Source of the DNA: Pictodentalium vernedei
Taxonomy: Eukaryota > Mollusca > Scaphopoda > Dentaliida > Dentaliidae
NCBI GenBank assembly: GCA_031216915.1
Contig: CM062296.1
Span: forward strand, 147,299,340-147,363,339
Reading direction: 5' to 3'
Length of the DNA stretch: 64,000 nucleotides
Part shown: positions 33,070 through 43,517 of the stretch, piece after piece
Layout: each line of letters begins with the position of its first letter
Numbering within the stretch: the stretch's first letter is position 1
Position numbers and translations under genes: made by a program
The notes under the pieces: model-generated
What the model saw: the letters and a program-made list of their open reading frames with translations, nothing else
Told to the model about the DNA's origin: nothing
The model's database searches: none

Positions 33070-34115
33070 TTGGCTTTAACGAGAACAATGTGAACATTCA
33101 AATTACAGAAAACTGAGGTTTGCGTTCAAACATTAAATGTTATCTGTTATTTTAATCAGGTGTCAGTTTCATCCCAAACCAAGTTGAGAGAAACCCCCCT
33201 TTCCTTTTCAAGGAAATGTATAAATTATTCACCTCTGTCTAGAGGCACATGATTAATTCTATGTGATTTGCGACGCCCTTTCAGTGTACATTCCACAGTA
33301 AGGTATTATTAAAATAGAGTAATTAAAAGACCTACTTTTAACCCTCTCTGGGCTTCAATGTAGGTTCCAAAGATTTTATTTCATTAAAATGCAAGAATAC
33401 TAATAACCCTTTCCATACTCACATTACTGCTCCAAACACACTTGGGCATCGATGAGACCTCATGATTTTGCCAGTGCCAGTAGGCATTCAGAGGGACCTT
33501 TAATGCCTTCTTATGTCTGTATACCCTCATAACTGAATTGTTTATCTCAAGATATATTTTCCAGAGGTACTATGTGCTTTAAGGTCTTCTAGCCAATACT
33601 AAACAATATTTGCTCTCATCACTCAATATGGCAGATCTGGAGTTCGTGAAGCCCATATTTTCAAAGTGGGTTGCGCTTATGCTTCAAACATGGTATGACC
33701 TATAGATCTAGGGCCTATTCCGAACGAGTCGAAACTCGCTAGAGGTTAAGAATACGGTCCACTTAATTTCATTAAGTGCATATTTTTTAGGACCACTGGA
33801 AATTGCATTTTATTACACTTTCATGCATTTCTGAAGTTTATAAGTGCATTTCATCACTCAAATAAGTGGGCGGTGCCCACAATATCCATAAATGATTCCT
33901 TCATCGAACCCTTTGAGTACTGTGTACATACATGTTTTTATTTTCTAGTTTCTTGATTCCTATACGAATATCTTTAAATACTGTTAACGAAAACCTATTT
34001 CTGATTTCTTTAAAAAACATTTTATGCCCGAAAATAAGCCTCTATAAATTCTCTTTCTATATAGTTTATTTTGATGCTTTCATCATTTTCACACAGTTCA
34101 TTTTTACACGCCTGT
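33070..34115. other. Intronic sequence, nothing recognised
   Basis: No gene or clear repeat was seen on either strand. Confidence 0.5.
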
Positions 34116-34128
34116 TCTTTGCAATCCC

Positions 34129-34498
34129 GTGGCTCAGTTGGTAGAGGTGCAGGCTGCAAGCCGAGAGGTCCTCGGTTCGAATCCCACCTGCGGCAACCGC
34201 GTTGTGTCCTTGGGCAAGACACTTCACCCCGATTGCCTACATGGGGGCACGATGACGCTGTGTACTGAGGCGTACTGCACGTCGAGGTTGCGCATGTCTT
34301 CAACCAATCTAACCCTGCCTGTGCTGCGGTGCAGAGTTACGATGTTGGAGAGCTGACAGCTGCTCGTCGTTGCTCGGTGGTTCTCTCCGGGTACTCCGGC
34401 TTCCTCCACCCGTAAAACTGTCACGGTCACGATTAGCCATTGTGCATAAGTATGTGACCTTAAACACCAATAAATAAATAAATAAATAAATAAATAAA
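34129..34498 (+). mobile_element. tRNA-headed SINE with perfect 13-bp target duplication
   Basis: The head starts 'gtggctcagttggtagagg' (A box TGGCTCAGTTGG) and carries 'GGTTCGAATCC' (B box). The body has 'cttgggcaagacacttcac' and 'ggttctctccgggtactccg', and the tail is (AAAT)n. The element is flanked by TCTTTGCAATCCC at 34,116-34,128 and 34,499-34,511, an exact 13-bp duplication. It should be transcribed by RNA polymerase III and moved by a LINE. Confidence 0.9.
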
Positions 34499-34680
34499 TC
34501 TTTGCAATCCCATTCTACAGCAACACCAAACCGTGCGGAAAATGAAAATTTGTTCGGCACATATGTGCGGAACATAAATCGTTGACGTACTATGTTTATA
34601 AAGAAACGAAATTTCACTTGAATTTTTTACAAATCGTGCTCGCAAATTAAAATGAGAATCGCTAACGATAGCTAAAAATC

Positions 34681-34746
34681 GTCCCCTGAGTTCCAGTGTG
34701 TTCTATGTACCATTAGGCACATAGAACACATTGGAACGCAGGGGAC
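34681..34746. mobile_element. 66-bp perfect-hairpin repeat (copy 1)
   Basis: Inverted arms 'gtcccctgagttcca' / 'tggaacgcaggggac' and 'gtgttctatgt' / 'acatagaacac' make a long hairpin with a tiny loop. A second copy lies at 40,061-40,127. Likely a miniature inverted-repeat element. Confidence 0.7.
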
Positions 34747-34874
34747 GGAATAGTAACACGGGTTCCACTCGCAAATTTGGTTGGCGATAAAATGTGTTCC
34801 TTTTGTTAATAGTTGTAAGAATTGCCGAGTGTCCTTCTAATAATGTTTTTTATACAGGCGAAGGCGTGTAATAA

Positions 34875-35033
34875 ACACAGAACGACACGCGTGTGTGAAT
34901 GGGTTAATCGATATGCCACTTGTGCCATCGCGGAAGAATAAAACGCAAGGCCTGTGGCCTCTCGTTTTATCCTTCCGCGCTGGCAATCATGCCACATCGA
35001 TTAACCCATTCACACCCGTGTGTCGTTCTGTGT
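34875..35033. mobile_element. ~160-bp hairpin element
   Basis: 'acacagaacgacac' at the left pairs with 'gtgtcgttctgtgt' at the right, and inside 'gaatgggttaatcgat' pairs with 'atcgattaacccattc'. The centre is an imperfect loop 'caaggcctgtggcctct'. A further copy of 'gtgtcgttctgtgta' sits at about 35,047-35,061. Confidence 0.7.
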
Positions 35034-35061
35034 ATGGACTGGTTTTTGTGTCGTTCTGTGT

Positions 35062-35752
35062 ATTTACAGAACGTAGTAAATTCTGTTTCTCTAGTTCCCT
35101 GTTAACATTTTTATTATCATATTAGATGATTTTCTCAATTTTGTTCCTACCTAATAATACATACTGTCATGTGGGAACAAAATAGATAAATATGTCTGAT
35201 TAAACACACAGTTTAATAAGAATTTCAATTAGGAAGTAACTCACTTTTTTCCCATTCTTTCTGGACAAAAGTCCTTCAACTTTTCAGTTGCGTCCAAAAC
35301 TAATCTCTTTACAACTGGGCATTCAGGTCGAGTCGAGGAAGTTGTTCTCCTTCACATAGTTTCTTGCAGTCAATTTCTCAATGAGGCCGAAGTTACTGCC
35401 CTGGCATGGCTCATGCTTTATGTATGTTGATTTTAAATGAATCCCACTTAAACGAAAATTATTTTAAACGTCTGATGGGGAGCTAGAGGTTTTATTTCAT
35501 TAGAAAACGTAATATTGAGTAATTGTTAGAAAACAACATCCACACCAAAGGAATTACCATTGAAGTAGACATTTTCATTCTATTTTCATCTTGTTGCTCA
35601 AACCACACATCCAAACTGTAGGCATCACAATGTAAAAATAAACACCTCTATTCTCCAGACGTTAGAAATTTACCGTGCTGACTGACACTTGGGAAAGAGA
35701 GGTATTATCTGCCGCAAGATCACAAAGATAGAAAAACACCACTTTTTTAAAC
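35062..35752. other. Intronic sequence, nothing recognised
   Basis: AT-rich; no gene or clear repeat identified. Confidence 0.5.
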
Positions 35753-36005
35753 TTATCCCTTTACCCAAGCAGACGACATCAAAATTTATAAAATTAGAAA
35801 TATTATTTTTTTTTTTAAATTTAAAAAAAATATTTCAACAAAACCTTATCATGTGACCCCTCATTGGAACGATCCCGATGAGCTCGTTCCAAAGAGGGTT
35901 CACATGATAAGGTTTTGCTGATTTTTTTTAAAATGGTACTTTTTCATATCCCGAATTTGCATATTACGCGGGCGGATGTGGCCGATTCGTTGGGTAAAGA
36001 TTTAA
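35753..36005. mobile_element. Divergent piggyBac-like palindromic MITE (copy 4)
   Basis: The left end TTAT-CCCTTTACCCAA and right end TTGGGTAAAGAT-TTAA (36,002-36,005) match the family, as does the central palindrome 'tgacccctcattggaacga ... gagctcgttcca' near 35,856-35,892. The flanking arms differ from the other copies, so this is a subfamily sharing only ends and centre. A related right arm lies near 63,760-63,841. Confidence 0.65.
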
Positions 36006-36093
36006 ATGAAACCAATAAAACAATAACAAATCCACAATATGTTTACAGAACAAAGAAAATTAATATTTGCTTTAATCAAATCTATGTCGGTTC

Positions 36094-36450
36094 TTCGGGG
36101 CGCGGTGGCTCAGTAGGTAGAGGTGCAGGCTGCAAGCCGAGAGGTCCTCGGTTCGAATCCCACCTGCGGGAACCGCATTGTGTCCTTGGGCAAGACACTT
36201 CACCCCCATTGCCCACGTGGGGGCACGGTGGCGCTGTGTACTAAGGCGCACTGCACGTCGATGGTGCACCTTTAACCAATGCTAACCCTGCTTGTGTGGA
36301 GTTAGTATGTTGGGGAGCTGACAGTTGCTCGCCGTTGCTCGGTGGTTCTCTCCGGGTACTCCGGCTTCCTCCACCCGTAAAACTGTCATGGTCATGATTA
36401 GCCATTGTGCAGAATATGTCACCTTAAAACCACCAATAAATAAATAAATA
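36094..36450 (+). mobile_element. tRNA-headed SINE
   Basis: The same family as 34,129: A box 'TGGCTCAGTAGG', B box 'GGTTCGAATCC', shared body, tail (AAAT)n. It is flanked by ATGTCGGTTC (36,084-36,093) and ATGTCAGTTC (36,451-36,460), a 10-bp target duplication with one mismatch. Confidence 0.85.
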
Positions 36451-36718
36451 ATGTCAGTTCGAATTTTCTCATGAGGATTTAGTACAATTTTAGGACTTTG
36501 AAGTTACTCCCATCAGCCCTTTTTAGCACATTAATTAGGCGATGTACTGGGTTAAAAATTGAAAATTTTAAACAAAAATGGAACCATTAAAATCTAATTT
36601 TAATCAAATGTATTTGTTACCATTTTAATCAGTATGGTATGAAATATTTGATCATATAACCGTTTATTATGTAAAAAAATTGAAGCTCAATGACGTAACC
36701 ACTAAGCTACCGTGTCCA

Positions 36719-36833
36719 GCTCGTTCCAATGAGAGGTCATAACCTATGTTTTGGCGACAAAAAATGAAAATAATAGTTATTCAAGAATTTTTTTGCAAGT
36801 GTCGTCTGCTTTTCATGTTAGGTAAAGGGTTAA
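36719..36833. mobile_element. Half of a piggyBac-like palindromic MITE (copy 5)
   Basis: Begins 'agctcgttccaatgagaggtc', the exact centre of the family palindrome, and runs to GGTAAAGGG followed by TTAA (36,830-36,833). The other half is missing; the bases left of the break look like the 5' end of a minus-strand SINE ('aatgacgtaaccactaagc'). Confidence 0.75.
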
Positions 36834-37699
36834 AGAATTCAGACATAAATTTTCGAAAACAGCGTTTTAACGATTTTCAGACAGGATTCAGATCACATTT
36901 TTCAAAAAACCGGAAATAACTACTATACACCGACTTATCTGTGTTCTATAAAGGAATCAGCAATGGGTATGTTTTACTCTGCCCGCTGTTTTGAGAGAAG
37001 AAATACATGACTGAATTCCCAGAATGCATCGAGGGTCATAAAATGTGATTTGAAGCAAATCGAAAAAAATCACCCATTGACCCCTTGGAGACCTCAGTAA
37101 CCGTGACCCATATATTTAACATCCATTGAGGTCTGACTCATTTGGTGTTGGTAACAGGTCCATAAGTTGTACCATGCTTGAGACATGAGCGTGCCCCACT
37201 TTCAACGTTATTGGCCACATCCAGTTTGTGAAGGCAAAAATGCATGTATGAACTTTCGGAATGCATTAGGGGGTAAAAAATGTGATTTCTGTAATTCTGA
37301 AAAAATGCACTCAATGACTCTTGGGTGACCTCAGTGTCCTTGACCCATATTTTGAACCACCATTGAGTGTTGACTTATTTGTTGTTGGTCCCGGTCCAAT
37401 GGTTATACCAGGCCTGAGATATGGGCGTGACACACTTTCAAAACACCTCATGGACACCCCAATGCCCCATGAATCTGACAAACATAGGTGTACGAGAAAT
37501 TCTGACTGTCAAACAGTACGCCACAATTCAGCGGACTAGAGCAATTCGTTTTCCAGTTATCGTGCGGACAAGGAAGTGTATAGAAGACAGAAGACAGGAG
37601 AAGAAGAATGAAAAGGAAACCATACAAAAACAATGTTTTGTGTGTTTCTTACATACGAATTAGTGAGTAGCTTCCATTTATTAGTTTGTGCTGTTTGCA
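36834..37699. other. Intronic sequence with internal ~200-bp duplication
   Basis: The block 'cctcagtaaccgtgacccatat' near 37,090 is echoed near 37,330 ('cctcagtgtccttgacccatat'), and flanking words ('tgaggtctgactcatttg' / 'tgagtgttgacttatttg') follow. This is an ancient imperfect duplication with no gene. Confidence 0.45.
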
Positions 37700-37700
37700 T

Positions 37701-37743
<43 letters not shown>

Positions 37744-38098
37744 TTATTTATTTTTATTTTGGTTTATCGTCACTTTCGACAGCTGGAGTCGCCTCCTATC
37801 AGAGAGATTTACAGGTGGAGGAAGCCGAGAATCACTGGTCAGAGTTAAACAACAGTCAGACTCCCCAACATACTAACTCCTCACAAACAGTGTTAGCATT
37901 GGTTGAAGACAAGTGCATCGACGTGCGTGTAATACGGCTTAGTACACAACGCCACCGTACCCCCCTCCCCCCCCCCCCCGGGAAATCAGGACTAAGTGTC
38001 TTGCTCCAGTACACAACGCCTTTATTCCTCACAGGGATTGAACCACGGACCTTCCGATTTGATGTCCAATGACGTAACCACTGAGCCACTGAGCTCCC
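37700..38098 (-). mobile_element. tRNA-headed SINE, divergent
   Basis: The minus-strand 5' head at 38,098 down to about 38,035 has 'GTGGCTCAGTGGTTACG' (A box) and 'GTGGTTCAATCCC' (B box). The (AAAT)n tail lies at 37,700-37,745. A C-run at about 37,966-37,979 interrupts the body. Confidence 0.7.
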
Positions 38099-38639
38099 CG
38101 TTGCTTTCATTTTAAAAACAGTTTATTGCCCGCCTTTTACTTTTCCTCCAATTCCTTATTTACAAATCCTTACGAATTTCCACTGCCGGACAATTTTTCC
38201 ACATAACGTAATCAATCCATAATAAAATAAAACTCTGCCTATTTTCGTAATCGACCAATCGAAACGTCGCATTGTGACAAATATCTATTCGGAAACTGCA
38301 GTGACAGCCAATAAATCGAGTGTCAATTGGAAAATATTTGTGTTCAAATCCACCAAAATTAACGAAAGTATGCTTAAACTATAAATGGGGTGTGATTTTA
38401 TAACACTCAAGTTCTGACTGAATCGAATATCTCTTAGATAACGGCAGCTAACTTCTTAAAAAAACGAATAAATAACCTATTAGGAAACAGTTTTCATTTA
38501 TATGTTTCTGGTTACGCATGTGTTACAAATGTTTGGCAATCACTTCTGAGTTTTATTTTTGTTTCTATTTCAAGCAGACGATCCATAAAGTTTGAAACTT
38601 TCTGTGTAGGATGTTTGAATTTTTAAATTAATGGCTGAA

Positions 38640-38990
38640 ATGTCACATTATATATTTATTTATTGGAGTTTAAGATCAAATATTTCAGCAAAATGGCGAA
38701 TCACGACAACGGCATTTTTACACGGATGAAGGAAGCCGGAGTATAGGAGAGAACCAGAGAGTACTAACTCCACACAAGCAGGGTTAGCATTGGTTTACGA
38801 CAGGTGCACCATCGATGTGCAGTGTGCCTTAGTACACAACGTTATCGATCCCCCACGTGGGCAATCGAGGTGGAGTGGAGTGTCTTGCCCAAGAACACAA
38901 TGCGATTACCGCAAGTGGGATTCGAATCGAGGATCTCTCGGCTTGCAACCTTCACCTCTACTTACTCGTGCCACATTGACAACACATTCA
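38640..38990 (-). mobile_element. tRNA-headed SINE, decayed
   Basis: On the minus strand the body ('ctccggcttccttcatccg', 'ggttctctcctatactccg') and a degraded head with 'GATTCGAATCCCAC' near 38,918 complement match the SINE family. The tail is reduced to short A/T blocks near 38,650-38,665. Confidence 0.65.
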
Positions 38991-39017
38991 CACATAGTGA
39001 CGTGCTGTGTATTTTAG

Positions 39018-39475
39018 GGCTTTGCGTAACTCAAATTGGGGTTCGAATCGAATCATATTTCGATTGGAATCGAATAAAATATCGAATCCAATCGAATCTC
39101 ATTGCTTTTTAAGTTTTGGATATTGCACCTTCTTACAGCCGTTAATCAATTCAAGTATTGTGTGCAACAGAGACTCGCGAAAATCTAGTAAAAATGCGGA
39201 ATATTCCAGAATTGTATAAATGTAATTTCGGAAGTGGAACCTATATGAAGTCTTCCTGTATCATCAGGTCTCCTGTACAAGAGGAAAAGAGGCAGGGGAG
39301 GGTTGTCCTGTACAGGAAACCCGATGACAGCAGAATAGCTTACGAGGAGACATTTTGTAGGATCCTGAGAAAATCTCAACGATTCAAAAATATTCGAATT
39401 GGTGCGATTGAAATCGAATCGAATCGAATCATGGGGACTATTTCGAATTGAGTCTAATTCCAAAGCTTCGCTGTG
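39018..39475. mobile_element. CGAAT-rich inverted-repeat element, hAT-like (tentative)
   Basis: The left end 'gggctttgcgtaactcaaattggg' and the right end (complement of about 39,440-39,475, 'aagctttggaattagactcaattcg') are imperfect inverted repeats. Both are followed by clustered GAATC/ATTCG subrepeats (39,045-39,100 and 39,400-39,435). No transposase. Classification is a guess from the subterminal repeat pattern. Confidence 0.35.
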
Positions 39476-39600
39476 CCGTAGTGCGATTTTAGCAAAATGT
39501 TTGAGGAAATACCACGGATCGCTATACAATTGAATTTGCTGGAACCCTCGTTGGCCGTATAAAGGAGAAGTGTCTCACTCGACGCCACCTTGAGAGGAGT

Positions 39601-39631
<31 letters not shown>

Positions 39632-40060
39632 GCGAATGTTGCTATAAACAAACAATACTCAATAATAAAAACAGTTCTCGATAGTTTTCAATTTCCCAAC
39701 GCCAAGCAATCATCGATCGCTTTCCGAAGAATATACTTTGATGTCTGTGCAAAATTAATCTTATTGATGATGTGCACATTTTCCATGACAACAGAAATTG
39801 TCCCAATACCCCGATAAATTCTGTCTTTTGATTGGTCAGAATGCCTTGGACAAATAGCCATGACAACGGGTACACCCAACATCCAAGGTATATGAGAGCG
39901 TGCAACATCCAGGGTATAAGAGCTCGCGAAACGTCGGGGGAATATGGTTTTTTGCTCACCTCGACACAAACATCGAACCCAAAACCTGAAAATAGTCGAC
40001 GCAAATATCATCAAATTTCCGACAATTCAATAATTAAAATAAAATAAGAACAAATATTTC

Positions 40061-40127
40061 GTCCCCTAAGTTCCAAAAGTGTTCTATGTGCCAGTAGGCA
40101 CATAGAACACATTGGAACTCAGGGGAC
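40061..40127. mobile_element. 67-bp perfect-hairpin repeat (copy 2)
   Basis: Arms 'gtcccctaagttcca' / 'tggaactcaggggac' with 'gtgttctatgtgcc' / 'ggcacatagaacac'. Same family as 34,681-34,746. Confidence 0.7.
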
Positions 40128-40330
40128 GATATGTCAACAAAATACTGTTTACTCGTTTCCTTAACAACACAAGGGATGTATCTCTATCTGTTGTTTTCTG
40201 CGATTATAAAAACAAAATAATTATCACGAATTTGGTCCAAGTGATTGTGGAGCTGAGATATACGTCCACAATTTTATTCCACTATGTTTGTATTGTGTTT
40301 CAAACTTGACAAAAACCTTATCTCCGCCAG

Positions 40331-40449
40331 CATGTATATGTATGATATATGGAGATTTAAAACCTGTATGTCTCATTTAAACACCTCGCCTGCGGCTCGA
40401 TGTTTAAAAATCGACATCCAGGTATTAAATCTCCATATACCATACATGA
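40331..40449. mobile_element. ~118-bp hairpin element
   Basis: 'tatatggagatttaaaacctg' (near 40,346) pairs with 'caggtattaaatctccata' (near 40,419), and outer 'catgtatatgtatg' pairs loosely with 'catacatgag'. The loop is 'cgcctgcggctcg'. Confidence 0.6.
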
Positions 40450-40972
40450 GGGGAAGATTATTTATAAACTGATTAGTCGTTAGTTATTATTGACTAAATA
40501 CAGGTACAGAGATTAAAAGAAAATCACCTGTAACTGTTTTTTTTCTGGTGCTAGGTAATCATGATGACGTGTGAAATCAGCCACGCTGTGACTTCGCGTC
40601 ATCAAACGTCATGCGTTATGGGGAGTTACCGCACTGATTGACTTGACGCCATCTTGATGGCTTTTATATGGACTGAGTTTGCAGCCTGCGTGAGTATTTC
40701 TGAGGTAGGATAGGTTATTGTCCTGGCTCCCCCACCCTCTCTCCGGACTTGGGTGGAAGAAACCTCATTAAAAATAATAACACTGTCTCCGATGCATTAG
40801 ATGTCCAAATTGGTCAAGAAGTGGAATATTTCTAAATGCAAACACATCCCTTAATATAACACTTCCGTGGGGGAATTGTGCAGAGTGGTTTGGACACAGG
40901 CATAAACAACATAAGACAAACACTAAAACTAAAAATAAAATAAACATAGACACCATAAAGCGTAATAAATAC

Positions 40973-41154
40973 CGCATCCACTATGTATGGAGCAACCATT
41001 CCACCAGCACGGGAAAATATTTCAGCCACACCAAAAGCACTTCCTCTGATAACTGTGGGGAACAGTTCGGCAGTGTATATGAACATCTCTGAAAGCACCA
41101 CAGTTATTCCCATCTTTCCTATCAATGACAATGCCACAGTTATGTATCGATAGC
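40973..41154 (-). CDS. SLC22-family transporter, penultimate visible exon
   Basis: A 182-bp minus-strand exon between the acceptor 'cccattttcccgttttag' (AG at 41,155-41,156) and the donor GTATTT at 40,972. It encodes 60 residues plus two leading bases: 'LIGKMGITVVLSEMFIYTAE', 'LFPTVIRGSAFGVAEIFSRA', 'GGMVAPYI'. This is transmembrane helices 10-11 of the SLC22 (organic cation/anion/carnitine transporter) family, including the conserved YTAELFPTxxR loop. It ends in phase 0, matching the exon at 31,812. Upstream exons were not found in the window. The protein would act at the plasma membrane. Confidence 0.85.
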
Positions 41155-41156
41155 CT

Positions 41157-42010
41157 AAAACGGGAAAATGGGTATATGTCTTGAATGATATACCAATAAC
41201 AGAACATAAAAAAACTTTGACAATTGTATTTTCTAGAATTGTATTTTCTAGTTACGACTTTAAATGTGTTGAAATGAACCATTAACATTTTTAAAGATGT
41301 GGCAAATTGACATATATTTTAAAATGCTAATGATTCATGTTAGTCATTTATATTAATACGTAGAAAATACAAATCTAGAAAATACAATTGTAAAAGTTTA
41401 ATAGTATTGGCCCCAGAGGTTTCATGAAAAACATGTTTCGTCGAGTGAAGAAGTGCATGACAAGGCGTTCATACGCAAACTCAACGAACACTCACTCCGG
41501 CGAAAAAGAAAAAAGATATAAAAAAAATAAAGAAAATAAGGAAATAATAACAAATTTGTTTTTTTTAAAAATAGTAATTAAACAAAAAAATAAGAAACAT
41601 CCAGTTTTACTTTTATTTTATAGTCCAAAAACAGTAAAAACACCATTTTTATTTAAAGAACCAGCTCTCCCAAATAAACAAAAGATGCCAAGGAGGTTTT
41701 ACACCACAAGTTCAAACACGGACGGTAGTGCCATCTGTTATTCTGTTGAGTGGTACATTCTTAATCCCTTTAACACTCTCCAGTTGGGCGTTTCAACTGT
41801 CTGTTTATAGAGAGGTTCAGTAATAATTTAATTCTACTACAATGTTCACCGATACTCACTTCCTGCGTATTGTTTATTGTGTTGGGACTGCATCACATGA
41901 TTTTACGCCTATATTTATGCGTGTCGTTTGAATACCGCACTGCAATTATAAAGAGGCCGATCTGTTGAAGTATGTTCTGTGATAACACCGAGTCGTCTAA
42001 AAGAGATGTC
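41157..42010. other. Intronic or intergenic, nothing recognised
   Basis: AT-rich with A-runs. The Lys-rich frame at 41,424-41,810 is low complexity and is not called. Confidence 0.5.
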
Positions 42011-42011
42011 T

Positions 42012-42692
42012 CCAAGTGTTCACTTGGGTTTCATATATTCCCGGTTTTCTATAGTAACGGGAACGGAAATGAAATTACACTCGGAACCAGGAAATATCCC
42101 GGATAACATCAAGTAAATTTACAAGAGTAACAAGACGAATTTATTTTAAAAATATTTTGTTGACAATCTGCCATCTCCAAATGGAAAAGGTATTTTCCAA
42201 ACAGAAGTGTCAAAACTCAAACCCGCTTCCAACTCGTCTTCATTTTCAGAATCGCTAGTTTTATCACTTCCTCTTCCCTGCTTAACAATGTGACTGGCGA
42301 CGACAGTGGAGAAAAAAATTGAAATTGAAGGAGGTAGTGAATAATGAAAGATACTAGTGATTCTGAAAAATGAAGACGAGTTTGAACTTTGTAGCAATTG
42401 AAGATCTTGCTCTTTCAGAAAGGAGCCCGCCTGAACTGATTGCGAGCTACAGTGATTTGGTGACAAAGATTCTTTAGAAAGCAGGATTGTAAAACGTTCA
42501 GGCATGTAAGGGCTGACGAAATCTTACAAAGTTACATTGCACAGTTTTTCAATTTAGAAAACTTGAGTTAAACACACAAACAGTGCCGTGCGTGATTTCC
42601 GGTTCCGTTCTACAGATTTCCCGGGTATTGTGACTAGATTCGGAACCGGGAGCCGGGAAATTCTCGTTCCCGGGATTGAACCCTAGTGTTCA
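42012..42692. mobile_element. Inverted-repeat element with acidic ORF remnant (tentative)
   Basis: The left 'gtgttcacttgggtttcatatattcccgg' is roughly inverted at the right end ('ttcccgggattgaaccctagtgttcac'), with CCCGG/CCGGG blocks at both sides, as in some hAT derivatives. The minus-strand frame 42,146-42,505 contains 'GSDKTSDSENEDELEAG' and may be a degraded coding piece. I do not recognise it. Confidence 0.3.
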
Positions 42693-43071
42693 CGCTGTCG
42701 AGTGCCAGTGGTGCCAATTACATAAACTGTTTTGGCAGAAAATTACAGGAATTGGCACCCAAATTTGGCACTCAAAATACCTTGTTGGTAGATATCAAAG
42801 GCTTTGTTTATTATTTGCGTGCGCAGTTTTCGATAAAATCACAGTCTGACGACACAGACAAGACAGAAATCACGCCTGCCAAGTAATCTATAGGTAACAG
42901 TTGCCGCAAAATCTCTTTGTTATGGGTGAACTGAATTAACAGTGTATCAATTTAATCTGATTCTTATCAAAACATTTTTTTTTTACTTTATCGTTTTTAT
43001 CTTGTTACTTAATCCTTTTTATGATCCTTCTGGTAGATAATAAATCATTTGCTACTAGATTATTTGGAATG

Positions 43072-43247
43072 AATAAATAGAGAGTAATCGCTTGACTGGA
43101 CTGGTTACTTGAAATAATTCACGAGAGGTGAGGAACGTTGTACAAACACGAGTGCGCGAATGCGCACGAGTGTTTTACAATATAGTCCCTCACCTCGAAT
43201 GAATTATTTCACGTAACCAGTCCAGTCAAGCGATTACTCTATTTATT
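43072..43247. mobile_element. ~175-bp palindromic element
   Basis: 'agagtaatcgcttgactgga' at 43,081 pairs with 'tccagtcaagcgattactct' ending at 43,240, and inner 'ggtgagg'/'cctcacc' and 'cactcgtg...cacgagtg' also pair. This is a near-perfect long hairpin, probably a MITE. Confidence 0.75.
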
Positions 43248-43277
43248 ACTTTTCATTATTAATGATAATTATATTAT

Positions 43278-43517
43278 TTAACCCTTTGCCTAACGTAACG
43301 ACCAGCGCTATTCTCAAAAATCGTCAATTAATTTTCATTATTTTTTTCATTTTTTGTCTCAAAAATATAGGTTATGACCCCTCATTGGAAGGAGCTCGTC
43401 GAGCTCCTTCCGATGAGGGGTCATAACCTATGCTTTTGAGACAAAAAATGAAAATAATAGTTATTGAAGAATTTTTTTGCAAGTGTCGTCTGCTTTTCAT
43501 GTTAGGCAAAGGGTTAA
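43278..43517. mobile_element. Palindromic piggyBac-like MITE (copy 3)
   Basis: A 232-bp element (43,282-43,513) with CCCTTTGCCTAAC and GTTAGGCAAAGGG ends, flanked by TTAA (43,278-43,281 and 43,514-43,517). Central palindrome 'gagctcgtcgagctc'. It has the same asymmetric arms as copies 1 and 2. Confidence 0.85.

Larger units (their letters stand above)
31813..40972 (-). other. ~9.2-kb intron of SLC22-like gene filled with repeats
   Basis: Inferred from the phase-0 donor 'gcg|GTATTT' at 40,972 and the phase-0 acceptor at 31,813. It contains G-run/(GT)n tracts (32,340; 32,430; 32,711), duplicated (ATTT)n units, tRNA-headed SINEs, piggyBac-like MITEs and hairpin elements. No coding sequence inside is convincingly host. 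Confidence 0.65.

Noticed and set aside
32679..33116. 145-codon open frame
   Set aside because: Mostly translation of (ATTT)n as Tyr-Leu-Phe-Ile repeats.
34129..34200. tRNA gene
   Set aside because: A and B boxes are present but no acceptor stem closes, and the sequence continues into a SINE body with an (AAAT)n tail.
41424..41810. 128-codon open frame
   Set aside because: Lys/Asn-rich low-complexity translation of A-rich DNA with no recognisable domain.
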